A stretch of 64,000 bases of DNA. Origin: CADEDV01 sp964596345 (GTDB lineage: Bacteria; Bacteroidota; Bacteroidia; Chitinophagales; Chitinophagaceae). The stretch spans positions 186,001 to 250,000 of the forward strand of contig CAZQSZ010000006.1 in assembly GCA_964596345.1 (NCBI GenBank), read 5' to 3'. The stretch's first letter is position 1. Each line of letters starts with the position of its first letter. The notes below the pieces were generated by a model. It was not told the origin of the DNA. It was given only the letters and a program-made list of their open reading frames with translations, and did not search any database. Shown one piece after another: positions 27,262 through 35,854 of the stretch. The position numbers were made by a program, and so were the translations under genes.

Positions 27262-27801
27262 TTACCATTTCATCCGTTCACGGAGGCTGGTGATATGTGC
27301 CACATGGTGTTTGCCATGCCAGGCATACATGCCCAGCAGATACCAGAGGCGAAAAGTTTTTTTATAATCAGGACGGAAAACGGTACGGTTATTCCAGTCA
27401 TTATCGGCCACATCTTTGAGTGCTTCGTGCCAGCGGGCATGCAAAGCATGCAATAAAGTGATGGAAATATTGATTGGCAACTTTTGTACATCGTGCATCT
27501 CCGCCCACAATTTTTCATCGTAAGATTTGATCATCGGGTTCTCTTCTGTTATGGCCAGTTTGAACCTGCAATAAGCGTTAATATGACTGTCTGCCACATG
27601 ATGTACCAGTTGGTGAACGGTCCAGCCACCCTCGCGGTAAGGCGTTTGCAGTTGCTGCTCGTCCAGGTTGAGTACCGCATTCTCCAATTGCAACGGCAGG
27701 AATTTAATATCGGCCAGCCATTCAATTTTTTGTTCGATGGAAAAAGGTTTCGGTTCGTATTCACCGATCGGGTAGCGAAGATCAACAGTCATTGTTGCCA
27801 T
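27262..27801 (-). CDS. YfiT/BstA-type DinB-fold putative metal-dependent hydrolase or bacillithiol transferase
   Basis: A 179-aa four-helix DinB-superfamily protein. The metal ligands are visible as HHVADSHINAY in the middle and WHGKHHVAHI at the C-terminus. RYPIGEYEPKPFS at the N-terminus is typical of the YfiT (BstA) subgroup, whose Bacillus member transfers bacillithiol to electrophiles. The presence of bshB1 and bshC in the same window makes a bacillithiol-linked role plausible but unproven. It starts 8 bp after the FKBP gene in the operon. Confidence 0.82.
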   Translation of the reverse strand: MATMTVDLRYPIGEYEPKPFSIEQKIEWLADIKFLPLQLENAVLNLDEQQLQTPYREGGWTVHQLVHHVADSHINAYCRFKLAITEENPMIKSYDEKLWAEMHDVQKLPINISITLLHALHARWHEALKDVADNDWNNRTVFRPDYKKTFRLWYLLGMYAWHGKHHVAHITSLRERMKW

Positions 27802-27809
27802 ACGAATAT

Positions 27810-28247
27810 TTATTTAATGATACTGATGAGTTCCACTTCAAAGATCAGGGTAGCGCCACCAGGTATATCACTCCCGGCTCCCCGGTCGCCATAAGCCAGT
27901 TCGGAGGGTATCCATAACCGCCAATGACTTCCTTCTTTCATTAAGGGCAAAGCGATCTGCCAGCCTTTGATCAGGGAACGCAACGGGGCCGAAAACGGCT
28001 GTCCTCTTTTAAATGAATTATCAAACTCTTTTCCGTTCAGCAGGGAGCCTTTGTAATGTGCTTTCACACTATCCGTCACCAATGGTTGGGGGCCGGTTCC
28101 CTCTTTGATCACCATATACTGCAAGCCTTCCGGCAATTCAGTCACACCTTCCTTTGTTTTATTCGATTGAAGAAAAGCAATGCCCTCTTCTTTTTGTTTA
28201 TCAATTTTACCAGACATAAATTCTCTTAGTTTATTTTGAATACTCAT
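27810..28247 (-). CDS. FKBP-type peptidyl-prolyl cis-trans isomerase
   Basis: A 145-aa cytoplasmic FKBP with no signal peptide. A short N-terminal helix (KLREFMSGKIDKQKEEGIAF) precedes the FKBP domain: YMVIKEGTGPQPLVTDSVKA (start), FDNSFKRGQPFSAPL, GWQIALPLMKEGSHWRLWIP and LAYGDRGAGSDIPGGATLIF. These are the standard active-site segments, with the conserved Tyr, Phe, Asp, Trp and Tyr. It catalyses prolyl isomerisation. It lies 9 bp downstream of the ABC ATPase gene and is translated from the same operon. Confidence 0.92.
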   Translation of the reverse strand: MSIQNKLREFMSGKIDKQKEEGIAFLQSNKTKEGVTELPEGLQYMVIKEGTGPQPLVTDSVKAHYKGSLLNGKEFDNSFKRGQPFSAPLRSLIKGWQIALPLMKEGSHWRLWIPSELAYGDRGAGSDIPGGATLIFEVELISIIK

Positions 28248-28256
28248 AAAGTGATT

Positions 28257-29018
28257 TTATTCTTCTCTCAACGAATGACCCGTCAGGTTGATGAACACAT
28301 CTTCCAGGTTGGCTTTTTTAACTTCTTTAGGCCTTTCAAAACCGGTAGCGACTAAATTATCGATCAGCCGGTCAGGACTATCCAGCGCAACAATAGCTCC
28401 TGAATCAATGATTGCCACCCGGTCACATAAATATTCTGCTTCGTCCATATAATGTGTTGTGATGATCACAGTGGTACCCCGTTCCCGGATATTCTTCACC
28501 AGCTCCCACAAACTTCGCCTGGCTTGCGGGTCAAGGCCGGTGGTAGGTTCATCCAGGAAAATAATGCGGGGCTCGTTGATCAGCGTGGTGGCAACAGAAA
28601 ACCGCTGTTTTTGGCCGCCACTCAGGTCTTTGAATTTTGCTTTGGCTTTATCTTTCAGGTTTACTGTTTCCAGTAACTCCATCGGCTCAACTTCACGGTT
28701 ATATAGTCCACAAAACAATTCGATCAGCTGCACCAGGTTCAGGCCCGGGTAATAACCACTTGATTGTAGTTGTACACCAATAATCTTTTTAATTTCATTG
28801 GGATCTTTATCAAGATTAAGTCCGTCCACGATCACTTCACCACTGGTTTTTTCTCTTAATGTTTCAATGATCTCTAAGGTGGTTGATTTCCCGGCACCAT
28901 TGGGCCCAAGCAAACCAAATATCTCCCCTTCATATACTTCAAAGGAAATTCCTTTGACGGCATTGAATGTTCCGTAGTTCTTAACGAGATTCTTTACCGA
29001 AATGATCGTGTTCGCCAT
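28257..29018 (-). CDS. ABC transporter ATP-binding protein
   Basis: A 253-aa ATPase. Walker A is LLGPNGAGKST (Lys44), the Q-loop lies around GVQLQSSGYYPGL, the signature is LSGGQKQR, Walker B is RIIFLDEP, and the H-loop is VIITTHYMDEAEYLCDR. The sequence is of the CcmA/NatA/DRA type that pairs with an ABC-2 permease for export. No permease gene is adjacent on either side, which is unusual, so the partner must be encoded elsewhere. It begins 9 bp after the GNAT gene. Confidence 0.93.
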   Translation of the reverse strand: MANTIISVKNLVKNYGTFNAVKGISFEVYEGEIFGLLGPNGAGKSTTLEIIETLREKTSGEVIVDGLNLDKDPNEIKKIIGVQLQSSGYYPGLNLVQLIELFCGLYNREVEPMELLETVNLKDKAKAKFKDLSGGQKQRFSVATTLINEPRIIFLDEPTTGLDPQARRSLWELVKNIRERGTTVIITTHYMDEAEYLCDRVAIIDSGAIVALDSPDRLIDNLVATGFERPKEVKKANLEDVFINLTGHSLREE

Positions 29019-29027
29019 GCGTATGAA

Positions 29028-29489
29028 TTAGTGTGCTAAAGATAATTCCATTTTCACATCTGCCGTCAGGAAAGGTGCGTCTATAACCGACACATGCCGG
29101 AAACCAAATTTTTCATACAATCCCAAAGCTGTTTTTAACTGGCTGTTGGAATATAAAATAATTTTGTGTGCCCCGAGGTCCTTTGCAGCCGACAGGCAAC
29201 GTTCCAACAGTAACTTACTGATACCTTTTCCCCGATAAGCAGGGGCCACTGTCATTTTCACCAGCTCATACTCTTCATCGCTTTCCTTCCAAAGACCCGC
29301 CGTACCAATGATCTCTTCGCCTTCTTTGGCGAGGAAGATACAACCGCCCCTGGCAATTACAGTCCCATCCGGATCGTTGAGTACCTCCAGGTCATGGCTT
29401 TCTGTAAGATTAAACTTATCCAGCCACTCCAGGTTCAGGCTTTTAAATTCACGATGATACCGTGTTTGATATTCAATTATTTCAATCAT
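29028..29489 (-). CDS. GNAT family N-acetyltransferase
   Basis: A 153-aa protein with the GNAT fold. The acetyl-CoA pyrophosphate loop is VAPAYRGKGISKLLLERCLS (R/Q-x-x-G-x-G/A), preceded by ELVKMTV and followed by KIILYSNSQLKTALGLYEKFGF. Substrate unknown. Its start overlaps the 3' end of fbp by 8 bp, so the two are probably translationally coupled. Confidence 0.88.
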   Translation of the reverse strand: MIEIIEYQTRYHREFKSLNLEWLDKFNLTESHDLEVLNDPDGTVIARGGCIFLAKEGEEIIGTAGLWKESDEEYELVKMTVAPAYRGKGISKLLLERCLSAAKDLGAHKIILYSNSQLKTALGLYEKFGFRHVSVIDAPFLTADVKMELSLAH

Positions 29490-30498
29490 TTTCTTCCAGG
29501 CATTTTTCGAGTTCTTCCATCATTAGTTTGCTTCCCACAAAAAATGGTGACCGCTGGTGCAATTCGGTGGGTATCACATCTAATATCCGCTGCTTGCCAT
29601 CAGTTGCTTTTCCCCCGGCCACTTCCACGATAAAACCAAATGGATTGCATTCATATAATAAACGCAATTTCCCTTTGGGCTTATCAATTGTACCGGGATA
29701 GGTGAAGATACCGCCCTTGATCAGGTTGCGGTGCACATCCGCCACCATGCTGCCGATATAACGTTGTGTATAAGGTCCGCCGTTCGTCTTGTCTTTTTTC
29801 TGGCAGGCGGTGATGTATTTCTTTACTCCTTCAGAATATTTGAAAAAATTACCGTGATTCACCGAATATATCCGCCCTGTTTCCGGGCATTTGATATCCG
29901 GATGGCTTAATGTCCATTCCCCAATGGAAGGATCCAATGTAAAACCATTCACTCCTCTTCTTGTGGCATAGACCATCATGGTGGAAGAACCATAGATCAT
30001 ATATCCCGCCGCTACCTGCTGGTTACCGGGTTGTAAAAAATCAGCGGCTGTTGCAACAGTTCCCAACGGAGATACCCGGCGATAAACGCTGAAGATGGTC
30101 CCGATAGAAACATTCACATCAATATTGGCACTTCCATCCAGCGGATCAAAGAGCACCACGTATTTTGATTTCTTGCTTACTTCATCATCGAAGATCACAA
30201 AATCATCCAGCTCTTCACTGGCAATGCCGGCACAACTGATCCCATGCCTCAACACACCCATAAATTGATTGTTGGCATAGATATCCAGTTTCTTCACCTC
30301 TTCTCCCTGTACATTGATAGTACCTGCATCACCGAGGATATCCACCAACCCTGCCTTATTCACTTCCACATTCACCCTTTTTGCAGCCAGACCCATATCT
30401 CTCAAAAGACTTGACAGCTCACCTGTGGCATGTGGAAAATCCCGGAGCTGCTGAATAGTGAATTCATCAAGGGTTAAAACTTTACGGTTAACGATCAT
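29482..30498 (-). CDS. fbp: Class 1 fructose-1,6-bisphosphatase
   Basis: The product has 338 aa from the ATG at 30498. The longer reading to 30624 is rejected because a TACATTTG promoter box (30527-30520) would fall inside it. Metal and substrate motifs include VVLFDPLDGSANIDVNVSIG and GYMIYGSSTMMVYATRRGVN. The N-terminal region ELSSLLRDMGLAAKRVNVEV (in part) and the C-terminal LLYECNPFGFIVEVAGGKAT are also typical. It performs the gluconeogenic dephosphorylation of fructose 1,6-bisphosphate in the cytoplasm. It is the first gene of a six-gene minus-strand operon and is divergent from lysC. Confidence 0.95.
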   Translation of the reverse strand: MIVNRKVLTLDEFTIQQLRDFPHATGELSSLLRDMGLAAKRVNVEVNKAGLVDILGDAGTINVQGEEVKKLDIYANNQFMGVLRHGISCAGIASEELDDFVIFDDEVSKKSKYVVLFDPLDGSANIDVNVSIGTIFSVYRRVSPLGTVATAADFLQPGNQQVAAGYMIYGSSTMMVYATRRGVNGFTLDPSIGEWTLSHPDIKCPETGRIYSVNHGNFFKYSEGVKKYITACQKKDKTNGGPYTQRYIGSMVADVHRNLIKGGIFTYPGTIDKPKGKLRLLYECNPFGFIVEVAGGKATDGKQRILDVIPTELHQRSPFFVGSKLMMEELEKCLEEND

Positions 30499-30519
30499 AC
30501 AAGCAGGTTTAGGTTGAGG

Positions 30520-30527
30520 CAAATGTA
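30520..30527 (-). promoter_or_regulatory. fbp: -7 box of the fbp operon promoter
   Basis: TACATTTG on the minus strand matches TAnnTTTG exactly and lies 21 bp upstream of the fbp ATG at 30498. It would transcribe fbp and the five genes that follow. Confidence 0.55.
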
Positions 30528-30567
30528 AGGCTTTGCCCCATAGTTGAAAAGTTGATATGTTAAGTGG

Positions 30568-30597
30568 TTTGCAAGTAGTGCAAATACCCGATTTTTG
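30568..30597 (+). promoter_or_regulatory. lysC: Candidate lysC promoter and TTTGCA inverted repeat
   Basis: TTTG at 30568-30571 is followed after 18 bp by GATTTTTG (30590-30597), close to the Bacteroidota -33/-7 arrangement, 26 bp before the lysC ATG. The TTTG is also the start of an inverted repeat TTTGCA-N5-TGCAAA (30568-30584). A third TTTGCA follows at 30594-30599, so a repressor could occlude the promoter. Confidence 0.4.
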
Positions 30598-30623
30598 CAC
30601 TCTTATCAACCCGGCATTCTGCA

Positions 30624-31886
30624 ATGAAAGTATTCAAATTTGGTGGCGCCTCCGTCAATAGTGTGGAAAGGATCAAAAACCTGGCGGCCATTCTTCAGCA
30701 TTACCCCCACGAAAAATTACTGATTGTTATTTCTGCCATGGGCAAAACCACCAATGCCCTGGAAAAAGTCGCCGAAGCTTTTTATACCGGCAAAAAAGAA
30801 GAAGCCCTGGAATTATTTGACCAGGTAAAACAACAGCACCTTAGCACGGCTAAGTACTTGCTCGTTACCCATTACCTGGCTTGCGAGACCCGGCTCCGTG
30901 ATTTTTTTACAGAAGTGGAATGGTTGCTCCATGATAAACCAGTTCGTGATTATGATTATTACTACGACCAGGTGGTATGTGCCGGTGAGTTATTATCAAC
31001 CGCTATCGTCAGTGCCTATCTCAATGAAGCCGGTATACATAATCAATGGATGGATGTCAGGGACATTTTCAGAACAGATGACGATTTCAGGGATGCCAAT
31101 ATTGACTGGACATTCACTCAAACTGCTGTCAGCAATATAGTGGTTCCTGCTTTGCAGCAGCAGAGGATTGTATTGACACAGGGATTCATCGGCGCTACGG
31201 ATGAAAACGAAAGCACCACACTGGGAAGGGAAGGCAGTGATTACAGTGCTGCCGTATTTGCCAATATGCTGGATGCAGAAAGCCAGACCATCTGGAAAGA
31301 TGTGGAGAGTGTGATGAATGCAGACCCTAAAAAATTCCCGGATGCTCAGCCTATTGCTGAATTAAATTATAACGAAGTGATCGAAATGGCTTACTACGGT
31401 GCCCAGGTCATCCATCCGAAAACGATCAAGCCCTTACAAAATAAAGGCATCCCGTTGTATGTAAAATGCTTTTTAGATCCTTCCCTGGCCGGAACAGTTA
31501 TTCATAATAAACCGGTGCACAATCTTCCACCTGTTATTGTACTAAAAGAAAAACAGGTGATGCTGAAACTCACGTCGAAAGATTTTTCGTTTGTAGGAGA
31601 GCATCATGTCGGGCAACTCTACAGCCAGTTTGAAAAACTGCATTTGAAACCCAACCTGACACAGAATGGTGCCATCAGTTTTGTTTGTGTGCTCGACGAC
31701 TGGGCGGAAAAAGTAGAGAAATTAGCTTTGGAAGCGTCATCAATATTTGACGTGGAGGTAATGAAAGGGCTATCCCTGTTAACTGTTCGTCATTACACGA
31801 AAGAAGTGTTTGAAAAATTAACGGAGGGGAAAACAATTTTGTTACGGCAACAAACACCGGAGACGATACAATTGCTGCTGCACTAA
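30624..31886 (+). CDS. lysC: Aspartate kinase (monofunctional)
   Basis: A 420-aa enzyme. The N-terminal KFGGASVNSVERIKNLA and the middle TQGFIGATDENESTTLGREGSDYSAA (in parts) are the amino acid kinase-fold signatures. EMAYYGAQVIHPKTIKPL is the conserved helix before the C-terminal ACT regulatory region (about 300-420). It phosphorylates aspartate as the first step toward lysine, threonine and methionine. No homoserine dehydrogenase is fused. Bacterial aspartate kinases are usually feedback inhibited through the ACT domains. Confidence 0.93.
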   Translation: MKVFKFGGASVNSVERIKNLAAILQHYPHEKLLIVISAMGKTTNALEKVAEAFYTGKKEEALELFDQVKQQHLSTAKYLLVTHYLACETRLRDFFTEVEWLLHDKPVRDYDYYYDQVVCAGELLSTAIVSAYLNEAGIHNQWMDVRDIFRTDDDFRDANIDWTFTQTAVSNIVVPALQQQRIVLTQGFIGATDENESTTLGREGSDYSAAVFANMLDAESQTIWKDVESVMNADPKKFPDAQPIAELNYNEVIEMAYYGAQVIHPKTIKPLQNKGIPLYVKCFLDPSLAGTVIHNKPVHNLPPVIVLKEKQVMLKLTSKDFSFVGEHHVGQLYSQFEKLHLKPNLTQNGAISFVCVLDDWAEKVEKLALEASSIFDVEVMKGLSLLTVRHYTKEVFEKLTEGKTILLRQQTPETIQLLLH

Positions 31887-31888
31887 GA

Positions 31889-33079
31889 TCATTTCTCTTC
31901 CACCGTAATGGTCTGGATCATTTTCTTGGCCACAGGTTTATCGTTGAGCAGGGCAGGCTGCCAGGTGCCCATATCTTCCAGCCTTTTGATCAGTTCATCA
32001 GCAAAATCTTCGTCATTCGTTCCTTTCAGTACTTTGATATTTACCGGAACGCCGTCTTTATCCACCACAAATTCCACCTGCACAAATGCTTTGCGGGTAC
32101 CGGTTGGTAAATACGCTACCATGTCCCTGCCCAATTGGTCGAGGTATTTGGCAAAAGCTTCTCCACCACCGGGATATTGCGGCCACTGATGAACAGAAGA
32201 AGGTAAACTGTTGACTGTTCTCACACGATGCTCCATCGCCACTTTTTTGATCTTCGCTTCTTTGGGGTCTGGTGCTGATTTCTTGGGAACAGCACCATTC
32301 ACCAGGTATTCCCCTTTTTCATTCACCATGATCACCGGCAACTGGTGAAATTTATCAAAGTAATCAAAAGCCTGTTCCAGCCGATCAGTAAATTTTTTAA
32401 GTGCAGGGTCATCTTTGGTGAGGCTGGCGAGATAGTTCACACTTTTAGGAACGTTATAGCGGATCGGGAAAATATGCACCGGGATAAAATCCTGTCCTTT
32501 GTCTTTTGCATGAGCTGCCAGTATGTACAATTCATCGATCTGCTGATCAGTGATGGGAATACAACCTACCGTGACACAGCTACCATGTATATAAATCGCA
32601 CTGCCGGGACGTAATGAATCACTTAATATCCTGTCTGAAGCATTGGGGTAATTCAATCCCAGGGAGAGATAATAGGAACTGTTGGGATTAAATTCATTGA
32701 TATAATAAAAACCTTCCGGCACCTGGTAATCGCCTTCCAATCTCTTCGGACCTAATGTACCCGCCAGTGCACAAACCTTATACGTTTTAAACAACTGGAA
32801 TTTATCCTTGATATCATTCTTTACCCAAACTTCCAGCTGGCTGTCGTACTTGAAAGAACGGATATAAATGTATTTGGCAGGCCATTCCAGTTTCTTTGCC
32901 TCAAATTGTTTTTGCAGGGTATCTTCTTTTCTTTTCAACGCCTCACCTGGTCTTGTAAACGCTTTCTGGTAATCAATAAAAGATTCGTAAGAATTGCCGC
33001 CTCTTGAAGATGGCTGTGCCAGGGCGGAACATAAAATTGCAGAGAACAGTATGGACAGATAGAGGCTTTTCATGCGCAT
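31889..33079 (-). CDS. YafK/DpaA-type L,D-transpeptidase domain fused to a TonB C-terminal domain
   Basis: A 396-aa exported protein (signal near MKSLYLSILFSAILCSALAQ; ATG at 33079 or 33073). Residues about 68-220 form a YkuD-type domain of the YafK subgroup: IYIHGSCVTVGCIPITD, with His165 and catalytic Cys173. In E. coli the YafK (DpaA) protein cleaves Lpp from peptidoglycan. Residues about 300-396 (WPQYPGGGEAFAKYLDQLGR; AFVQVEFVVDKDGVPVNIKV; GTWQPALLNDKPVAKKM) match a TonB C-terminal domain. The fusion suggests peptidoglycan-level processing linked to an outer membrane partner; this is an inference. Confidence 0.83.
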   Translation of the reverse strand: MRMKSLYLSILFSAILCSALAQPSSRGGNSYESFIDYQKAFTRPGEALKRKEDTLQKQFEAKKLEWPAKYIYIRSFKYDSQLEVWVKNDIKDKFQLFKTYKVCALAGTLGPKRLEGDYQVPEGFYYINEFNPNSSYYLSLGLNYPNASDRILSDSLRPGSAIYIHGSCVTVGCIPITDQQIDELYILAAHAKDKGQDFIPVHIFPIRYNVPKSVNYLASLTKDDPALKKFTDRLEQAFDYFDKFHQLPVIMVNEKGEYLVNGAVPKKSAPDPKEAKIKKVAMEHRVRTVNSLPSSVHQWPQYPGGGEAFAKYLDQLGRDMVAYLPTGTRKAFVQVEFVVDKDGVPVNIKVLKGTNDEDFADELIKRLEDMGTWQPALLNDKPVAKKMIQTITVEEK

Positions 33080-33233
33080 TAACTAACTTTTACCTTAACG
33101 ATACCGGAGCGGATTTATTTCCGGGAGATTGGTAATGTTCTGTAAAGATAACCTGAAAATTAGTCCCCCGTGCAAACCTGGCACACCAAACTAACAGCAG
33201 TTGCCTGCATTCGTAGTTCTAACCCGTACATTC

Positions 33234-34367
33234 TCACAAATTGCCACGGGCTTCCTGCTCTCTTTCGATGGCTTCAAACAGGGCTTTGAAATTTCCTTTA
33301 CCGAAACTTTTAGCTCCTTTGCGTTGTATGATCTCGAAAAAGAGGGTCGGCCTGTCTTCCACCGGTTTGGAAAATAATTGCAACAGGTAGCCTTCATTGT
33401 CCCGATCCACCAGGATACCCAGTTCCCGCAATGGAGCCAGGTCTTCGTCAATATGCCCCACCCGGTCAAGCAGGTCATCATAATAAGTAGTGGGTACTCT
33501 CAGGAATTCAACCCCGCGGCTCATCAGGTCCCTTACGGTTTTCACAATATCATTGGTCGCCAGGGCCACATGCTGCACCCCTTCCCCGTTATAAAATTCC
33601 AGGTATTCTTCCACCTGCGATTTTTTCTTTCCTTCCGCCGGTTCATTGATCGGGAATTTGACAAAGCCATTGCCACTGCTCATTACTTTACTCATCAGGG
33701 CTGAGTATTCAGTCGAGATGTCTTCATCATCAAATGTGAGAATATTTTTAAACCCCATTACATCCTCATAAAATTTCACCCAGGGATTCATCTGGTTCCA
33801 GCCCACATTGCCCACGCAATGATCAACATATAACAAACCGGTATCATCCGGTTGAAAATGAGGGTTATTCCAGGGCCGGTAGCCGGGCATAAAAGCACCC
33901 TGGTAATTTTTCCGTTCAATAAATAAATGCACTGTATCGCCGTAGGTATGAATACCACTCATCACTACCTCGCCCTGGTCATCTTTCAACCGCTGCGGTT
34001 CCATATAATTTTTTGCACCCCGTTTGGTGGTTTCTTCCCAGGCTTTGGTAGCATCGGGCACACGGAGAGAAAGTGATTTTACACCATCGCCATGTTGATG
34101 GATATGATCGGCGATCGGGCCGCTGCTACGAAGTGGTGTAGTCAAAACAAAAGTCAGTTTGTGCTGGCGTACGGCATAACTGGCCCTGTCTTTCAATCCT
34201 GTTTCCGGTCCGGCATAAGCCAGTGCCTGGAAACCAAAAGCACTCATATAATAATGGGCCGCCTGTTTGGCATTGCCCACATAAAATTCCACATAATCGG
34301 TTCCTTCCAGCGGAAGAAAATCAGTTGTTACTATTGCAGCGGTATTGGTACTTGTTGTTACTGACAT
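33234..34367 (-). CDS. hppD: 4-hydroxyphenylpyruvate dioxygenase
   Basis: The product has 377 aa from the ATG at 34367; the longer reading to 34436 adds an unrelated N-terminus. Two vicinal-oxygen-chelate repeats are visible. Fe ligands are His183 in YVDHCVGNVGWNQM, the His in GVQHVALATNDI, and the Glu in LFFEIIQRKGAKSFGKGNFK. C-terminal GNFKALFEAIEREQEARG is typical. It converts 4-hydroxyphenylpyruvate to homogentisate in tyrosine breakdown. Homogentisate dioxygenase is not in the window. Confidence 0.94.
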   Translation of the reverse strand: MSVTTSTNTAAIVTTDFLPLEGTDYVEFYVGNAKQAAHYYMSAFGFQALAYAGPETGLKDRASYAVRQHKLTFVLTTPLRSSGPIADHIHQHGDGVKSLSLRVPDATKAWEETTKRGAKNYMEPQRLKDDQGEVVMSGIHTYGDTVHLFIERKNYQGAFMPGYRPWNNPHFQPDDTGLLYVDHCVGNVGWNQMNPWVKFYEDVMGFKNILTFDDEDISTEYSALMSKVMSSGNGFVKFPINEPAEGKKKSQVEEYLEFYNGEGVQHVALATNDIVKTVRDLMSRGVEFLRVPTTYYDDLLDRVGHIDEDLAPLRELGILVDRDNEGYLLQLFSKPVEDRPTLFFEIIQRKGAKSFGKGNFKALFEAIEREQEARGNL

Positions 34368-34580
34368 GATCCTGAAATTTAATTGGTGAACATATAATTC
34401 CGAAACAGCCGGTGTAGTTGTTCCGGCATCACTCATGCTCAGTTGCTGTCCATGGCCAGTGTTACCATCAGCAGGCTGAAGTCGCCGCGGTGGTCATTGA
34501 ATATTTTGTGGGCATAGTCGGGACGCATAGGGCAAATTTAGAGACATTCACCACAAACTGCAAACTACACCGCATAAACT

Positions 34581-34588
34581 TATCTTTG
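34581..34588 (+). promoter_or_regulatory. purK: -7 box immediately upstream of purK
   Basis: TATCTTTG matches TAnnTTTG exactly and ends only 4 bp before the ATG at 34593. Transcription would start at or next to the ATG, suggesting a leaderless purK mRNA. Confidence 0.5.
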
Positions 34589-34592
34589 TCTT

Positions 34593-35711
34593 ATGAAGAT
34601 CGGAATACTCGGCGGTGGCCAGTTGGGCAGGATGTTGCTGCAGGCAGCAGCTAATTACCCGGTGGAAACATTTGTGCTGGAAAATGACAGCGAATGCCCT
34701 GCTGCACATCTTTGTCATCATTTCACCAAAGGTGATATCCGCAACTTTGATGATGTATATGCTTTTGGCAAAAAAGTGCAGGCATTGACCATTGAGATCG
34801 AAAATGTGAATATTGAAGCTCTGGAAAAATTAGAACGGGAAGGCATCAAAGTATTTCCCAAACCAGCGGTGTTAAGAACGATCAAGAATAAAATACTCCA
34901 GAAAGAATACTACAATAATCACAGCATCCCCACCGCCGAATACCGCATCACCCGTGACCGGGAAGACCTGAAGGATGCGGAACATTTCCTGCCAGCGGTT
35001 CATAAAATTGGCGAAGGGGGCTATGATGGAAAAGGAGTACAGCTATTACGGAATGCCTACGACCTGGAAAAAGGGTTTGATGCGCCTTCCGTACTCGAAA
35101 AAATGGTTCCGATTCACAAAGAGATCGCACAGATGGTGGCAGTGAATGAAGCGGGTGAAACAGCCCTCTACCCCCCCGTTGAAATGTTGTTTGATCCGGA
35201 ATTGAATTTATTGGATTACCAGCTTTGCCCGGCTGAAATGGACACCAAAACACTCTGGAAAGTGGAAGCCATCGCTTTGACAGTGGTACGAAATTTTAAA
35301 TCCCCCGGCATTTTTGCCGTAGAAATGTTCATTGATAAAAAAGGCGATGTGCTGGTGAATGAAACGGCCCCGAGGGTGCATAACAGCGGCCATCATACTA
35401 TCGAAGCCCATTACAGTTCCCAGTTTGATATGCTCTGGCGGGTGATGCTGGGTTATCCGTTGGGCAATACCGATGCCATCATGCCCTCCATCATGGTCAA
35501 CATAATCGGGGAAGAGGGCTATAGCGGTCCTGTGCGGTACGAAGGTCTTGAAGAAGTATTAAAGATCGAAAATGCCTTTGTGCATCTGTATGGAAAAAAG
35601 CAAACCAAGCCCGGCCGCAAAATGGGTCATGTAACCATCCTCAGCAAAGAAAAGCAGGACCTGCTCCACCAGTCCAACAAGATTAAAAGGACATTAAAAC
35701 CAATCGCTTAG
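34593..35711 (+). CDS. purK: N5-carboxyaminoimidazole ribonucleotide synthase PurK
   Basis: A 372-aa ATP-grasp enzyme. The N-terminal GILGGGQLGRMLLQAAANYP, TIEIENVNIEALEKLEREGI, KIGEGGYDGKGVQLL and NETAPRVHNSGHHTIEAHYS are PurK signatures. It uses ATP and bicarbonate to carboxylate 5-aminoimidazole ribonucleotide, and the product is rearranged by PurE (41543-42055). Unlike the common purEK arrangement, the two genes are separated here by an RND efflux operon on the same strand. Confidence 0.94.
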   Translation: MKIGILGGGQLGRMLLQAAANYPVETFVLENDSECPAAHLCHHFTKGDIRNFDDVYAFGKKVQALTIEIENVNIEALEKLEREGIKVFPKPAVLRTIKNKILQKEYYNNHSIPTAEYRITRDREDLKDAEHFLPAVHKIGEGGYDGKGVQLLRNAYDLEKGFDAPSVLEKMVPIHKEIAQMVAVNEAGETALYPPVEMLFDPELNLLDYQLCPAEMDTKTLWKVEAIALTVVRNFKSPGIFAVEMFIDKKGDVLVNETAPRVHNSGHHTIEAHYSSQFDMLWRVMLGYPLGNTDAIMPSIMVNIIGEEGYSGPVRYEGLEEVLKIENAFVHLYGKKQTKPGRKMGHVTILSKEKQDLLHQSNKIKRTLKPIA

Positions 35712-35854
35712 ACCCAACCATCCTCCGGCTTAACCGTTTATAATTGCCAGGATAGCCACAGCAGGAACTACTTTGTTTTGGCGTCCAACAGCAGGTGATT
35801 ATCAGTACCTTTAATCCCCAACATATTTAAATAATTGCACATCCGAAGCATAAC

